From: an uncultured Bacteroides sp.
Lineage (GTDB): Bacteria; Bacteroidota; Bacteroidia; Bacteroidales; Bacteroidaceae
Direction of reading: 5' to 3'
Assembly: GCA_949289265.1 (NCBI GenBank)
Contig: CASENE010000042.1
Span: forward strand, 64,859 to 103,889
Length of the DNA stretch: 39,031 bases
This document shows positions 7,758 through 16,568 of the stretch, piece by piece. A program made the translations under genes and the position numbers. Every line of letters starts with the position of its first letter. Position 1 is the first letter of the stretch. The notes under the pieces were generated by a model. It was not told the origin of the DNA. It worked only from the letters and a program-made list of their open reading frames with translations, and made no database searches.

Positions 7758-7794
7758 CCGGAAGTCCCTCACCAGGCCTTCCGGTTCTTTTTTT
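7758..7794 (+). terminator. Rho-independent terminator
   Basis: The stem CCGGAAG (7758-7764) / CTTCCGG (7778-7784) is followed by TTCTTTTTTT. It closes the transcript of the two small membrane proteins. A TTTT on the other side may let it also serve the convergent flavodoxin gene. Confidence 0.75.
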
Positions 7795-7799
7795 GTGCC

Positions 7800-8426
7800 T
7801 CAACGGATGAAGTTCGTCCTCACCCCCGGCTCCGCCTGCGGGAAGTCAATCCCCGCCGCGCGCCCCGCCTCGATGCAGCGCAAGAGCCACGCCATGTTGC
7901 GGCCCAGCATGCGCATTGTCTGCATGCCCTCCAGGTCCTGGCGCACTTCGTCGGGCGTATTGCCGTGCACCATGTTCCAGTATTGCGACGAGACCACGGG
8001 CATGGAGCAGATGGTGAAATATTTGTTCAGCTGGTCGAGCGCGGCGGTGGCGCCTCCGCGGCGGCAGCTCACCACGGCCGCCCCCGGCTTGCCCGCAAAG
8101 ACGCCCCGGCGGTTGCCCGCATAAAAGGCGCGGTCCATGAACGAGGTGATGGCCCCGCCGGCCGCCGCATAGTGCACGGGCGAACCGAACACGAAGCCGT
8201 CCGCCCCGGCCGCCTTGTCCAGGAAGTCGTTCACCAAATCGTCGCGGAAACAGGCTTTCTTCTCCGCACACACGCCGCAACCGATGCATCCGGCCAGAGG
8301 CTTCACGCCCAGCCACACCATCTCCGTTTCCACGCCCGCCTCGCGCAGCGTCGAAGCCACTTCTTCCAATGCCGTACAGGTACAGCCCGTCTGGTGGGGG
8401 CTGCCGTTCACTAAGAGTACTTTCAT
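7800..8426 (-). CDS. Flavodoxin-like NAD(P)H-dependent FMN oxidoreductase
   Basis: 208 residues of the NADPH-dependent FMN reductase / iron-sulfur flavoprotein superfamily. The N-terminal LLVNGSPHQTGCT (4-16) is the phosphate-binding loop for FMN. C47, C50 and C53 with C59 form a CxxCxxC-like cluster that may hold Fe-S or act in redox. FGSPVHYAAAGGAITSFMDR lines the flavin. Such proteins usually reduce quinones or small electrophiles. The gene is monocistronic with its own promoter and converges on the 7.4-7.7 kb pair. Confidence 0.88.
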   Translation of the reverse strand: MKVLLVNGSPHQTGCTCTALEEVASTLREAGVETEMVWLGVKPLAGCIGCGVCAEKKACFRDDLVNDFLDKAAGADGFVFGSPVHYAAAGGAITSFMDRAFYAGNRRGVFAGKPGAAVVSCRRGGATAALDQLNKYFTICSMPVVSSQYWNMVHGNTPDEVRQDLEGMQTMRMLGRNMAWLLRCIEAGRAAGIDFPQAEPGVRTNFIR

Positions 8427-8461
8427 AATCAGTCTGTTTTTTTATTGATGGTTCATGCCTG

Positions 8462-8492
8462 CAAAAATAGGCAATCTCCGCCGAAACGCCAA
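8462..8492 (-). promoter_or_regulatory. Bacteroides-type promoter for the flavodoxin-like gene
   Basis: On the - strand, TTG (8490-8492), a 20-nt spacer and TATTTTTG (8462-8469) lie about 35-65 nt upstream of the ATG at 8426. Both boxes fit the Bacteroides consensus. Confidence 0.7.
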
Positions 8493-8550
8493 GCCCCGGG
8501 CGCGCGCCGGCCATAGTTTCCGGGCAACCGACTGGCATTCAGCGTTTAGT

Positions 8551-8638
8551 GGGGCAGTAGTCCCAGCGACCTGGCGCACCAGTCCCAGCCGGCTGGAAGC
8601 AGTATGCCAGGTCGGCAGAGACAGAGTCCCCGGCCGGA
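8551..8638. repeat. 22-bp tandem array, 4 units (dyad family)
   Basis: Units start at 8551, 8573, 8595 and 8617. They follow the pattern GGGGCAGTAGTCCC plus AGCGACCT or a relative, and match the arrays at 393-480 and 19283-19392. The array lies between two divergent promoters (8462-8492 on - and 8707-8714 on +). The rest of the 312-bp gap (8427-8738) shows no gene. Confidence 0.85.
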
Positions 8639-8706
8639 CGGAAGGCAGGAGGGGCAGATTGCGAAAACATTCGCCGCCCCCGCCCCTCGCAACGGGGGAT
8701 TTTTTG

Positions 8707-8714
8707 TACCTTTG
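8707..8714 (+). promoter_or_regulatory. Candidate -7 element for the HD-domain gene
   Basis: TACCTTTG lies 24 nt before the ATG at 8739. It follows a T-run. No clean upstream TTG at 19-21 nt is seen. Confidence 0.45.
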
Positions 8715-8738
8715 CGCCCGAATCTCACAAATCCCGGT

Positions 8739-9986
8739 ATGTCCTCCGAAAGCAAGATTATCAACGACCCCGTCTTTGGCTTCATCAAGCTGCCCAAGGG
8801 ACTGATATACGACCTGGTGTGCCACCCGGTCGTGCAACGCCTGACGCGCATCCGCCAGCTGGGCCTCTCGTCCGTGGTCTATCCCGGCGCGCAGCACACG
8901 CGCTTCCAGCACTCGCTGGGCGCCTTCCACCTGATGAGCGAGGCCATCCGCGAGCTGACGGCCAAGGGCAACTTCATTTTCGACAGCGAGGCCGAGGCCG
9001 TGGAGGCGGCCATCCTGCTGCACGACGTGGGCCACGGACCCTTCTCGCACGTGCTGGAGCACACGCTGGTGAGGGGCATCAGCCACGAGGAGATATCGCT
9101 GATGCTCATGGAGCGCATCAACCGGGAGATGAACGGGCAGCTGGCATTGGCCATCCGCATCTTCCGCGACCAGTATCCCAAGCGCTTCCTCCACCAGCTG
9201 GTCAGCGGGCAACTGGACATGGACCGCCTGGACTACCTGCGGCGCGACAGCTTCTACACGGGCGTCAGCGAGGGCAACATCGGCTCGGCCCGCATCATCA
9301 AGATGCTGGACGTCAAGGACGACCGCCTGGTGGTGGAGTCCAAAGGCATCTACTCCATCGAGAACTTCCTCACCGCCCGCCGCCTGATGTACTGGCAGGT
9401 GTACCTGCACAAGACCTCCGTGGCCTACGAGCAACTGCTGGTCAACACCCTGCGCCGCGCCCAGCAGCTGGCCGCCCGGGGCGACGAGTCGCTGTTTGCC
9501 CCGCCCCCGCTGCGCTTCTTCCTCCGCAACGACATCGACGCCCCCCGCTTCCGCGCCGACTCGGCCTGCCTCGACCACTTCCTCCTGCTGGACGACAACG
9601 ACATATGGACCGCCCTGAAGGCCTGGATGTTCCACCCCGACCGCGTGCTCTCCACCCTGGCGCGGGGCATGGTGAACCGGCAGCTCTTCAAGGTGGAAGT
9701 CTCGGCCGAGCCCTTCCCCGACGAACGGCTGGAGCAGCTGCGCGACGCGATAGCCCGGGGCCTCGGCATCGCGCCCGCCGACGCCGCCTACTTCCTCTCC
9801 ACGCCCGACATCGAGAGCCACATGTACAACCCCGCCGACGACAGCATCGACATCCTCTACGCCGACGGCACCACCCGCAGCATCGCCGACGCCTCGGACA
9901 TGTTCGACATAGCCCTGCTGGCCCGCAAGGTAAAAAAGCACTACCTGTGCTACTGGCGCCTGCCGCAGACGCGCCCTCCGCGCTGA
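8739..9986 (+). CDS. HD-domain phosphohydrolase (dNTPase-like)
   Basis: 415 residues. Metal-binding HD motifs are H53-x-R-F-Q-H58, LLHDVGHGPFSH with His95-Asp96, and a final Asp in LDMDRLDYLRRDS (160-170). LDYLRRD, YPGAQHTRFQHSLG and FYTG match SAMHD1/dGTPase-like HD proteins, so hydrolysis of dNTPs or related nucleotides is the best guess. The start ATG at 8739 gives MSSESKIINDPVFGFIKLP, the usual N-terminus. The upstream extension of the frame is repeat DNA. It precedes lpxD as in other Bacteroidales; a direct link to lipid A is not evident. Confidence 0.9.
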   Translation: MSSESKIINDPVFGFIKLPKGLIYDLVCHPVVQRLTRIRQLGLSSVVYPGAQHTRFQHSLGAFHLMSEAIRELTAKGNFIFDSEAEAVEAAILLHDVGHGPFSHVLEHTLVRGISHEEISLMLMERINREMNGQLALAIRIFRDQYPKRFLHQLVSGQLDMDRLDYLRRDSFYTGVSEGNIGSARIIKMLDVKDDRLVVESKGIYSIENFLTARRLMYWQVYLHKTSVAYEQLLVNTLRRAQQLAARGDESLFAPPPLRFFLRNDIDAPRFRADSACLDHFLLLDDNDIWTALKAWMFHPDRVLSTLARGMVNRQLFKVEVSAEPFPDERLEQLRDAIARGLGIAPADAAYFLSTPDIESHMYNPADDSIDILYADGTTRSIADASDMFDIALLARKVKKHYLCYWRLPQTRPPR

Positions 9987-10117
9987 ACAAAATGCCACGC
10001 CCCACCCCCTCCGTCCCAAGGAAAAGCGGGCAAAACGCTAAAATATTTCCTTTGGTAGAGGGAATTATAAAAAAAAGTACGATATTTGTGTTTTGAAACC
10101 AACATACAAGAAACGAA

Positions 10118-11158
10118 ATGGAGTTCTCTGCCCAACAAATAGCGTCGTACCTGCACGGTGAAATCGTGGGAGACGCACAAGCCACGGTCCACACCTTCGC
10201 CAAGATAGAAGAAGGCGTACCCGGCGCGCTGACCTTCCTGGCCAACCCCAAATACACGCCCTACCTCTACGAGACACAGGCCAGCATCGTGCTGGTGAAC
10301 AAGGACTTCGTGCCCGAACACCCCGTGAAGCCCACCCTCATCAAAGTGGACAACGCCTACGACTGCCTGGCCCGCCTGCTCACCCTCTACGAGCAGAGCA
10401 AGCCCAAGAAGACGGGCATCGACCCGCTGGCCTTCATCGCGCCGACAGCCCGGGTGGGCAAGGACGTGTGGATAGCGCCCTTCGCCTATGTGGGCGAAAA
10501 CGCCGTGGTGGGCGACCGCACCGTCGTCCATCCGCACGCCACCATCGGCGACGGCGCCCGCGTGGGCGAAGACTGCACGCTCTATGCCGGCGTAACCATC
10601 TATCATGACTGCCGCGTGGGCAACCGTTGCGTCCTGCACGCCGGCAGCGTGGTGGGCGCCGACGGCTTCGGCTTCGCCCCCACCCCGCAGGGCTACGAGA
10701 AGATTCCGCAGATAGGCATCGCCATCCTGGAAGACGACGTGGAGATAGGCGCCAACACCTGCGTGGACCGCGCCACCATGGGCGCCACCATCGTGCACCG
10801 GGGCGTCAAGCTGGACAACCTGGTACAGATAGCCCACAACGACGAAATCGGGTCGAACACCGTCATGGCCGCCCAGGTGGGCGTGGCCGGTTCGACCAAG
10901 GTGGGCGAATGGTGCATGTTCGGCGGACAGGTGGGCATCGCAGGCCACATCCACATCGGCGACCGCGTGGTGTTCGGCGCCCAGTCGGGCGTGCCCAGCA
11001 GCGTGAAAAGCGACCAACGCCTCATCGGCGCGCCGCCCATGGAAGAGAAGCCCTTCTTCAAGTCGCAGGCCATCTTCCGCAAACTGCCCGACATGTATTT
11101 CGAGCTGAATGCCCTGCGCAAGGAACTGAACGAATTAAAGAAACAATTAAATAAGTAA
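10118..11158 (+). CDS. lpxD: UDP-3-O-(3-hydroxyacyl)glucosamine N-acyltransferase
   Basis: The third committed step of lipid A synthesis: N-acylation of UDP-3-O-acyl-glucosamine using acyl-ACP. 346 residues comprise an N-terminal uridine-binding domain (about 1-100), a left-handed beta helix of hexapeptide repeats (about 105-310) and a C-terminal helix with a leucine-rich end. The catalytic histidine is His240 in NLVQIAHN. The next gene starts 4 bp after the stop. The 131-bp upstream gap is A+T-rich near 10060-10095 and probably holds a promoter, but no box fits well. Confidence 0.96.
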   Translation: MEFSAQQIASYLHGEIVGDAQATVHTFAKIEEGVPGALTFLANPKYTPYLYETQASIVLVNKDFVPEHPVKPTLIKVDNAYDCLARLLTLYEQSKPKKTGIDPLAFIAPTARVGKDVWIAPFAYVGENAVVGDRTVVHPHATIGDGARVGEDCTLYAGVTIYHDCRVGNRCVLHAGSVVGADGFGFAPTPQGYEKIPQIGIAILEDDVEIGANTCVDRATMGATIVHRGVKLDNLVQIAHNDEIGSNTVMAAQVGVAGSTKVGEWCMFGGQVGIAGHIHIGDRVVFGAQSGVPSSVKSDQRLIGAPPMEEKPFFKSQAIFRKLPDMYFELNALRKELNELKKQLNK

Positions 11159-11161
11159 CCG

Positions 11162-12547
11162 ATGTTGAAACAAAAGACTCTGAAAGAAAGTTTTTCGCTC
11201 AGCGGGAAGGGCCTGCACACGGGCCTCAGCCTGACCGTCACTTTCAACCCTGCACCGGAGAACCACGGCTACAAGATTCAGCGCACCGACCTGGAGGGCC
11301 AACCCCTGGTGGACGCCATCGCTGACAACGTGGTCGACACCACGCGCGGGACGGTACTCGCCCAGAACAACGTCAAGGTCAGCACCGTGGAGCACGGCCT
11401 GGCAGCACTCTACGCCCTGGGCATCGACAACTGCCTGATTCAGGTGGACGGCCCGGAGTTCCCCATCCTCGACGGCAGCGCGCAATACTACGTCAACGAG
11501 ATAGAACGCGTGGGCACCGTGGAGCAGAACGCCGTGAAAGACTTCTACATCATCAAGTCCAAGATAGAATTCCGCGACGAACAGAGCGGCTCGTCCATCA
11601 TCGTCCTGCCCGACGAGAATTTCAGCCTGAACGTGCTGGTGTCCTACGACTCCACCATCATCCCCAACCAGTTTGCCACGCTGGAAGACATGGGCCGGTT
11701 CAAGAACGAGATAGCCGCCAGCCGCACCTTTGTCTTTGTGCGCGAGATAGAACCGCTGCTCAAGGCGGGCCTCATCAAGGGCGGCGACCTGGACAACGCC
11801 ATCGTCATCTACGAACGCGAAATGACGCAAGAGAGCTTCGACAAGCTGGCCGACGTGATGGGCGTGCCCCACATGGATGCCAAGCACCTGGGATACATCA
11901 ACCACAAACCGCTGGTATGGCCCAACGAATGCGCCCGCCACAAGTTGCTGGACGTCATCGGCGACATGGCCCTCATCGGCCGCCCCATCAAAGGACGCAT
12001 CATCGCCACACGCCCGGGCCACACCATCAACAACAAGTTTGCCCGCCGCATGCGCAAGGAAATACGCTTGCACGAAATCCAAGCGCCCAACTACGACTGC
12101 AACCGCCCGCCGCTGATGGACGTCAACCGCATCCGCGAGCTGCTGCCCCACCGCTATCCCTTCCAGTTGGTGGACAAGGTCATCGAGATGGGCGCCAACT
12201 ACATCGTGGGCGTGAAGAACGTCACTTCCAACGAACCCTTCTTCCAGGGACATTTTCCGCAAGAGCCTGTCATGCCGGGCGTGCTTCAGATTGAAGCCAT
12301 GGCACAGGTGGGCGGGTTGCTGGTGCTGAACTCGGTGGACGAACCCGAACGCTACTCCACCTACTTCCTGAAGATAGACGGCGTGAAGTTCCGCCACAAA
12401 GTGGTGCCGGGCGACACGCTCATCTTCCGCGTCGAACTGATGGCGCCCATCCGCCGTGGCATCTCCACCATGAAGGGCTACATCTTCGTGGGTGAAACGG
12501 TGGTCTGCGAAGCCGAATTCATGGCACAGATAGTAAAGAACAAGTAA
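11162..12547 (+). CDS. lpxC-fabZ: Bifunctional LpxC deacetylase / FabZ dehydratase fusion
   Basis: 461 residues. The N-terminal part (1 to about 305) is the zinc UDP-3-O-acyl-N-acetylglucosamine deacetylase. Zinc ligands are His78 in STVEHGLAAL and His260/Asp264 in RHKLLDVIGD, and the general acid-base is His287 in RPGHTIN. The C-terminal part (about 316-461) is the FabZ 3-hydroxyacyl-ACP dehydratase, with His364 in GHFP and Glu378 in QIEAMAQVGG. The fusion is the normal form in Bacteroidetes and joins lipid A synthesis to fatty acid elongation. It is likely translated with lpxD and is followed by an octad repeat region. Confidence 0.97.
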   Translation: MLKQKTLKESFSLSGKGLHTGLSLTVTFNPAPENHGYKIQRTDLEGQPLVDAIADNVVDTTRGTVLAQNNVKVSTVEHGLAALYALGIDNCLIQVDGPEFPILDGSAQYYVNEIERVGTVEQNAVKDFYIIKSKIEFRDEQSGSSIIVLPDENFSLNVLVSYDSTIIPNQFATLEDMGRFKNEIAASRTFVFVREIEPLLKAGLIKGGDLDNAIVIYEREMTQESFDKLADVMGVPHMDAKHLGYINHKPLVWPNECARHKLLDVIGDMALIGRPIKGRIIATRPGHTINNKFARRMRKEIRLHEIQAPNYDCNRPPLMDVNRIRELLPHRYPFQLVDKVIEMGANYIVGVKNVTSNEPFFQGHFPQEPVMPGVLQIEAMAQVGGLLVLNSVDEPERYSTYFLKIDGVKFRHKVVPGDTLIFRVELMAPIRRGISTMKGYIFVGETVVCEAEFMAQIVKNK

Positions 12548-12550
12548 ATT

Positions 12551-12731
12551 CGAGTGAACGAGCGGACAAGTTGACAAGTTAACAAGGGAACAAGCAAACA
12601 AGGAAACGAGTGGACGAGTAGACAAGAAGACAAGCGAAGAAGGGGATTCCTCCCGATAGCCTCGTTAACCCGTCAACTTGTCAACCGATAAGAATCCTCC
12701 CTTGCAGCCTCGTTAACTTGTCAACTTGTCC
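12551..12731. repeat. Octamer repeat region with inverted arms
   Basis: The left side (about 12551-12640) is made of degenerate 8-bp units such as GACAAGTT and AACAAGGG. The right side (12664-12731) carries the opposite orientation. A perfect 20-bp inverted repeat is formed by 12564-12583 and 12712-12731. A block of about 37 bp beginning ATTCCTCCC or AATCCTCCC is also directly duplicated about 48 bp apart (near 12645 and 12693). The region separates lpxC-fabZ from lpxA. It leaves an open frame running into lpxA, but that extension is repeat-derived. Confidence 0.8.
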
Positions 12732-12750
12732 ACTAATAAAAAACAAAGAC

Positions 12751-13527
12751 ATGATCAGTCCTTTAGCATACATCCATCCTGAAGCCAAGATTGGCGAGAA
12801 CGTAGAAATCGGCCCCTTCGTTTACATTGACCGGAACGTGGTCATCGGAGACAACAACCGGATTATGCCCAACGCCAACATCCTCTACGGCGCACGCATC
12901 GGCAACGGCAACACCATCTTTCCGGGAGCCGTCATCGGCGCCGTGCCCCAAGACCTGAAGTTTCGGGGCGAAGAGACCACGGCCGAAGTGGGCGACAACA
13001 ACACCATCCGCGAGAACGTGACCATCAACCGGGGCACCGCCGCCAAAGGCCGCACCCGCGTGGGCAACAACAACCTGCTGATGGAAGGCGTTCACGTGGC
13101 CCACGACGCCACCATCGGCAACGGCTGCATCATAGGCAACAGCACGAAGATGGCAGGCGAGATTGTCATCGACGACTGCTCCATCCTGAGCGGCGGGGTA
13201 CTGATGCACCAGTTCTGCCGCGTGGGCGGATACGGCATGATTCAAGGCGGCTGCCGCTTCAGCAAAGACGTGCCTCCCTACATCATCGCCGGGCGCGACC
13301 CCATGTGCTACGCAGGCATCAACATCGTGGGACTGCGCCGCCGCAACTTCTCCAACGAGACCATCGAGCAAATACACAACGCCTACCGCATCATCTACCA
13401 GAGCGGGCTGAACACCACCGACGCGCTGAAGAAGATTGAAGACGAGATGGAGATGACAAAGGAAATCAGCTACATCGTAGACTTCATCAAGGGCTCGGCC
13501 CGAGGCATCATCCCCGCCGGCAAATAA
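12751..13527 (+). CDS. lpxA: Acyl-ACP--UDP-N-acetylglucosamine O-acyltransferase
   Basis: First enzyme of lipid A synthesis, 258 residues. Hexapeptide repeats form the beta helix (about 1-180) and a helical C-terminus follows. The catalytic His is His118 in the segment GVHVAHDATIG. The ATG at 12751 gives MISPLAYIHPEAKIG, matching family N-termini. An upstream in-frame ATG at 12718 lies in octad repeats and would add 11 unrelated residues. Together with lpxD and lpxC-fabZ, the first three lipid A steps are adjacent. Confidence 0.96.
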   Translation: MISPLAYIHPEAKIGENVEIGPFVYIDRNVVIGDNNRIMPNANILYGARIGNGNTIFPGAVIGAVPQDLKFRGEETTAEVGDNNTIRENVTINRGTAAKGRTRVGNNNLLMEGVHVAHDATIGNGCIIGNSTKMAGEIVIDDCSILSGGVLMHQFCRVGGYGMIQGGCRFSKDVPPYIIAGRDPMCYAGINIVGLRRRNFSNETIEQIHNAYRIIYQSGLNTTDALKKIEDEMEMTKEISYIVDFIKGSARGIIPAGK

Positions 13528-13573
13528 GGCCGGCTCCACCCACAAAGAGTAACCACTTAAACGATTGACAACT

Positions 13574-14140
13574 ATGATATACCGATTCACCCTTATCTCG
13601 GACGAGGCCGACGACTTCCTCCGGGAGATTCAGATAGACCCGGACGCCACGTTCTACGACTTCCACGAAGCCATCATCAAGTCCGTGGGCTATACCGACG
13701 ACCAAATCACCTCGTTCTTCATCTGCGACGACGACTGGGAGAAAGAAAAAGAAGTGACCCTCGAAGAGATGGACGACAACCCGGAGATGGACAGCTGGGT
13801 GATGCGCGACACACGCATCAACGAGCTGGTGGAGGACGAGAAGCAGAAGCTGGTCTACGTGTTCGACATGATGACGGAACGCTGCTTCTTCATCGAACTG
13901 TCCGAAATCATCACCGGCAAAAACCTGAAAGGCGCCAAATGCACCAAAAAGCAAGGGGATGCCCCCAAGCAGCTGATGGACTTCAACGAGTTCGAGGCAA
14001 AGACCAATGCCGCCGCCCTGGACTTGGACGAGAACTTTTACGGCGACCAAGACTTCGACATGGAGGACTTCGACAAAGACGGATTCGGAGGCTTCGACGA
14101 AGGCGGAGGCGGCAACCCGTATGACGAAGACAGATACTAA
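13574..14140 (+). CDS. Plasmid pRiA4b ORF-3-like protein
   Basis: 188 residues, strongly acidic (many D/E, and a C-terminal tail with GDQDFDMEDFDKDGFGGFDE). The N-terminal two thirds resemble the pRiA4b ORF-3 / IS1096 TnpR-like family, a small cytoplasmic beta/alpha fold: MIYRFTLISDEADDFLREI, then FFICDDDWEKEKEVTLEEM. Despite the family name, nothing around it suggests an insertion sequence. A TTG start at 13565 would add three residues, and ATG 13574 is preferred. It lies between lpxA and miaA. Function is unknown. Confidence 0.85.
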   Translation: MIYRFTLISDEADDFLREIQIDPDATFYDFHEAIIKSVGYTDDQITSFFICDDDWEKEKEVTLEEMDDNPEMDSWVMRDTRINELVEDEKQKLVYVFDMMTERCFFIELSEIITGKNLKGAKCTKKQGDAPKQLMDFNEFEAKTNAAALDLDENFYGDQDFDMEDFDKDGFGGFDEGGGGNPYDEDRY

Positions 14141-14154
14141 ACGCAACAAGAAAG

Positions 14155-14223
14155 AATGAAGGATGAAGAATCAGGAATGGAGAACCGGCTTGCCCCTCTG
14201 CACCTGATTCTTCATCCTTCATT
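14155..14223. repeat. Perfect 21-bp inverted repeat built from heptads
   Basis: Arm 14155-14175 (AATGAAGGATGAAGAATCAGG, 21 bp) pairs perfectly with 14203-14223 across a 27-nt loop. The right arm runs into TTTTT (14222-14226), so on the + strand it could act as a terminator after the pRiA4b gene or as a leader hairpin for miaA, whose ATG is 18 nt further on. The arms are GAATGAA/GGATGAA heptads like those at 28324-28447. Confidence 0.85.
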
Positions 14224-14240
14224 TTTAATCCTTCAGTAGA

Positions 14241-15146
14241 ATGAACACCCTCATCGCACTCATCGGCCCCACAGGCGTAGGCAAGACCGAACTGAGCCTG
14301 CAAGTGGCCGAGGCTTTCCACACCTGCATCCTGTCCGCCGACTCGCGCCAGCTGTATGCCGACCTGCCCATCGGGACAGCAGCCCCCACGCCCGAACAGC
14401 TGAAGCGCGTCAGGCACTACCTGGTGGGCACCCTGCAGCTGACGGACTATTACAGCGCGGCGCAATACGAGGCCGACGCCCTGCGCCTGCTGGACGAACT
14501 GTTCGGCCGGCACCGGGCCGTGGTGCTGACGGGCGGCTCGATGATGTACGTAGACGCCGTGTGCCGGGGCATCGACGACATCCCCACCGTGGACGAGGAC
14601 ACCCGCCGGCTCATGCTTCAGAAATACGAGACCGAGGGACTGGAACGCCTCTGCGCCGAACTGCGCCTGCTGGACCCGGAATATTACCGCATCGTAGACC
14701 TGAAGAACCCCAAGCGCGTCGTCCATGCCCTGGAAATCTGCTACATGACGGGACGCACCTACACCTCCTTCCGCACGCAGACGCCCAAAGAGCGGCCCTT
14801 CCGCATCGTCAAGGTAGGCCTGCGGCGCGAACGCGAAGAACTGTATGCCCGCATCAACAGCCGCGTCGACCGCATGATGGAAGACGGGCTGCTGGACGAG
14901 GCAAAGAGAGTCTATCCGCACAAAGGATGCAACGCGCTGAACACGGTGGGCTACAAGGAACTGTTCAAATACCTGGACGGAGAGTGGACGCTGCCCTTTG
15001 CCGTGGAGAAAATCAAGCAGAACTCACGCATCTATTCGCGCAAGCAGATGACGTGGTTCAAGCGCGACCGCGACATACGCTGGTTCCACCCCGACCAGGC
15101 GGCGGAGATTCTGGACTACCTGCGCGCGACGGTGCCGGCACAATAG
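14241..15146 (+). CDS. miaA: tRNA dimethylallyltransferase
   Basis: Adds the isopentenyl group to A37 of tRNAs reading UNN codons. 301 residues. The P-loop is GPTGVGKT (9-16). [37 protein letters not shown] and [15 protein letters not shown] are MiaA signatures. It is slightly shorter than the E. coli enzyme (316), as is usual in Bacteroidetes. Its last 31 bp overlap the 3' end of the convergent Ntn-hydrolase gene. Confidence 0.96.
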   Translation: MNTLIALIGPTGVGKTELSLQVAEAFHTCILSADSRQLYADLPIGTAAPTPEQLKRVRHYLVGTLQLTDYYSAAQYEADALRLLDELFGRHRAVVLTGGSMMYVDAVCRGIDDIPTVDEDTRRLMLQKYETEGLERLCAELRLLDPEYYRIVDLKNPKRVVHALEICYMTGRTYTSFRTQTPKERPFRIVKVGLRREREELYARINSRVDRMMEDGLLDEAKRVYPHKGCNALNTVGYKELFKYLDGEWTLPFAVEKIKQNSRIYSRKQMTWFKRDRDIRWFHPDQAAEILDYLRATVPAQ

Positions 15147-16363
15147 TCGCGCAACCGCTCTTCCAACCGCGCATACAACGCCTTCATCTCATCCCTGTCC
15201 AGCCGCCCCCGTTGCCGCCAAGCCTCCAGGCGGGGCAAGACGAGGCCGAAGAGCTCCTGCTCCAGCGGCGCCAGCCGTTGCATCAGGCCGGTGCCCTCGC
15301 GGTTATACAGGTTTTCCCAACACAGATAGCGGTCGGTGCCCATCCCCTGCCGGTAGCAGAACACGTGTTCCGCCGCCAGCCGGAGCGACGCGGCGCTGAG
15401 CGGAGCCGCCTGGCACGCGCCGTCGTAGCGCACCGGGGCAGGCAACGCTTCGTCCACCCACAGCGGGACGGCCACGCCCGTGGGCGGATAGCCCAACAGC
15501 GTCCACATCGTGGTCAGCCCGGCCTGCTCGCCCGGCTTCACGCCCTGCACCACCACCGAACACGAGGTGCTGGCGCGCGGGATGAAATCCTGGTCGACAA
15601 ACCATCCCGAAGCCTGCGGGCGGTTGTGCGAGCCGTCGCGCAGGTCGATGTCCAGCAGGCGGTTGCGGAACGAGCGCGACAGGCCGTCGAAGATGCCGCA
15701 GGGCGTGATGCTCCCCGTGGCCGAGGCCTGCATCAGCACGGCATCGGTCTCCATATAACGCACGTAGCCTGCCCCTGCGTTGACACGGCCGGAGAAAGAG
15801 AAGTTGGTGCGCGCCACGTATCCGTAGGGCGCGTCGGCGGGGTTGTTGGCGTCGAACAGGCGGTAACTGCGCTCGTCCACCTCCAGCATCACCGCCCCGC
15901 CCCGCGCGTCGATGGCGCCGAAGTTGGCCTCGATGCCGCTGGGCTTGGCCAGGGTGTCGAGGAAGTGGCAGAAGTCGTCCACCGTGGCGCAGACCTCCAG
16001 TGCCCGCCAGATGACGCGCCCGTTGGCCGGGCCGCGCTCGGCGTCGTCCGCCGCGTCCACCAGGTTGTAGGACTGCGTGTTCATCAGCGCGAAGCCCGCC
16101 TCGTTGGTTCCTATCCACGCCTCGTGCCGCTGCCGGAAGTCGGCGCTGTTGACCACGGCGATGAAGTCATAACGCTCGCCGCGGACGTATTCCACGTGGT
16201 TCAGCAGGAATCCCGTGTCGCGGTGTTTCCACAACAGGGGCCGCCCGTCGGGCGTCACCCGCCCGGACACCACGGCCGAAGTGCAGGCGCGCGATGCAGG
16301 CAGACAAAGGAAGGCAAGCGTGCAGCAGAGGGCCGCCCGCCACAGAAGGGCACAGTGTTTCAT
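15116..16363 (-). CDS. Secreted C45-like (acyltransferase-type) Ntn-hydrolase
   Basis: 415 residues. A signal sequence (1-26, hydrophobic [16 protein letters not shown]) ends directly before Cys27. [24 protein letters not shown] is typical of cysteine N-terminal-nucleophile hydrolases of the C45 / 6-aminopenicillanic acid acyltransferase type, so Cys27 is the likely nucleophile after processing. [15 protein letters not shown] and later [15 protein letters not shown] fit the fold. It probably cleaves amide bonds (acyl amino acid, peptide or bile-acid-like substrates) in the periplasm or outside the cell. The longer frame from 16684 lacks a signal sequence and is rejected. A promoter sits close upstream. 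Confidence 0.82.
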   Translation of the reverse strand: MKHCALLWRAALCCTLAFLCLPASRACTSAVVSGRVTPDGRPLLWKHRDTGFLLNHVEYVRGERYDFIAVVNSADFRQRHEAWIGTNEAGFALMNTQSYNLVDAADDAERGPANGRVIWRALEVCATVDDFCHFLDTLAKPSGIEANFGAIDARGGAVMLEVDERSYRLFDANNPADAPYGYVARTNFSFSGRVNAGAGYVRYMETDAVLMQASATGSITPCGIFDGLSRSFRNRLLDIDLRDGSHNRPQASGWFVDQDFIPRASTSCSVVVQGVKPGEQAGLTTMWTLLGYPPTGVAVPLWVDEALPAPVRYDGACQAAPLSAASLRLAAEHVFCYRQGMGTDRYLCWENLYNREGTGLMQRLAPLEQELFGLVLPRLEAWRQRGRLDRDEMKALYARLEERLRDYCAGTVARR

Positions 16364-16390
16364 ATCCAATCGTTCATAGGTTCGTGGGGA

Positions 16391-16398
16391 CAAAGATA
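16391..16398 (-). promoter_or_regulatory. Candidate -7 element for the Ntn-hydrolase gene
   Basis: TATCTTTG on the - strand lies 28 nt before the ATG at 16363. An upstream TTTG is replaced by TTTA-like sequence. Confidence 0.5.
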
Positions 16399-16492
16399 GG
16401 AGAAGTTCCGGTAAATCCGCGCGCCGCCCTGCCTTTCTTTCATCCCCGGCTCCGAGAAAAAGCAAAAGGAAATGGCTTCCGCCATATAGACC

Positions 16493-16524
16493 GTCCCCGG
16501 ACCATCCTTGGACAGCCCGGGGAC
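16493..16524 (-). terminator. Possible terminator hairpin after the M56/TonB gene
   Basis: GTCCCCGG (16493-16500) pairs with CCGGGGAC (16517-16524) across a 16-nt loop, 45-76 bp beyond the stop at 16569. No T-run follows directly; T-rich DNA appears only about 25 nt later, so the call is tentative. Confidence 0.4.
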
Positions 16525-16568
16525 GAAAGATTGTAGAATAAGAGAGAAAATAAGTGCCAGCAGTTTGC

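Noticed and set aside
13574-14140. Insertion sequence passenger gene
   Set aside because: The pRiA4b ORF-3 / IS1096 label is a family name; no transposase or terminal inverted repeats of an IS are found, and the gene sits in a conserved lpxA-miaA context.
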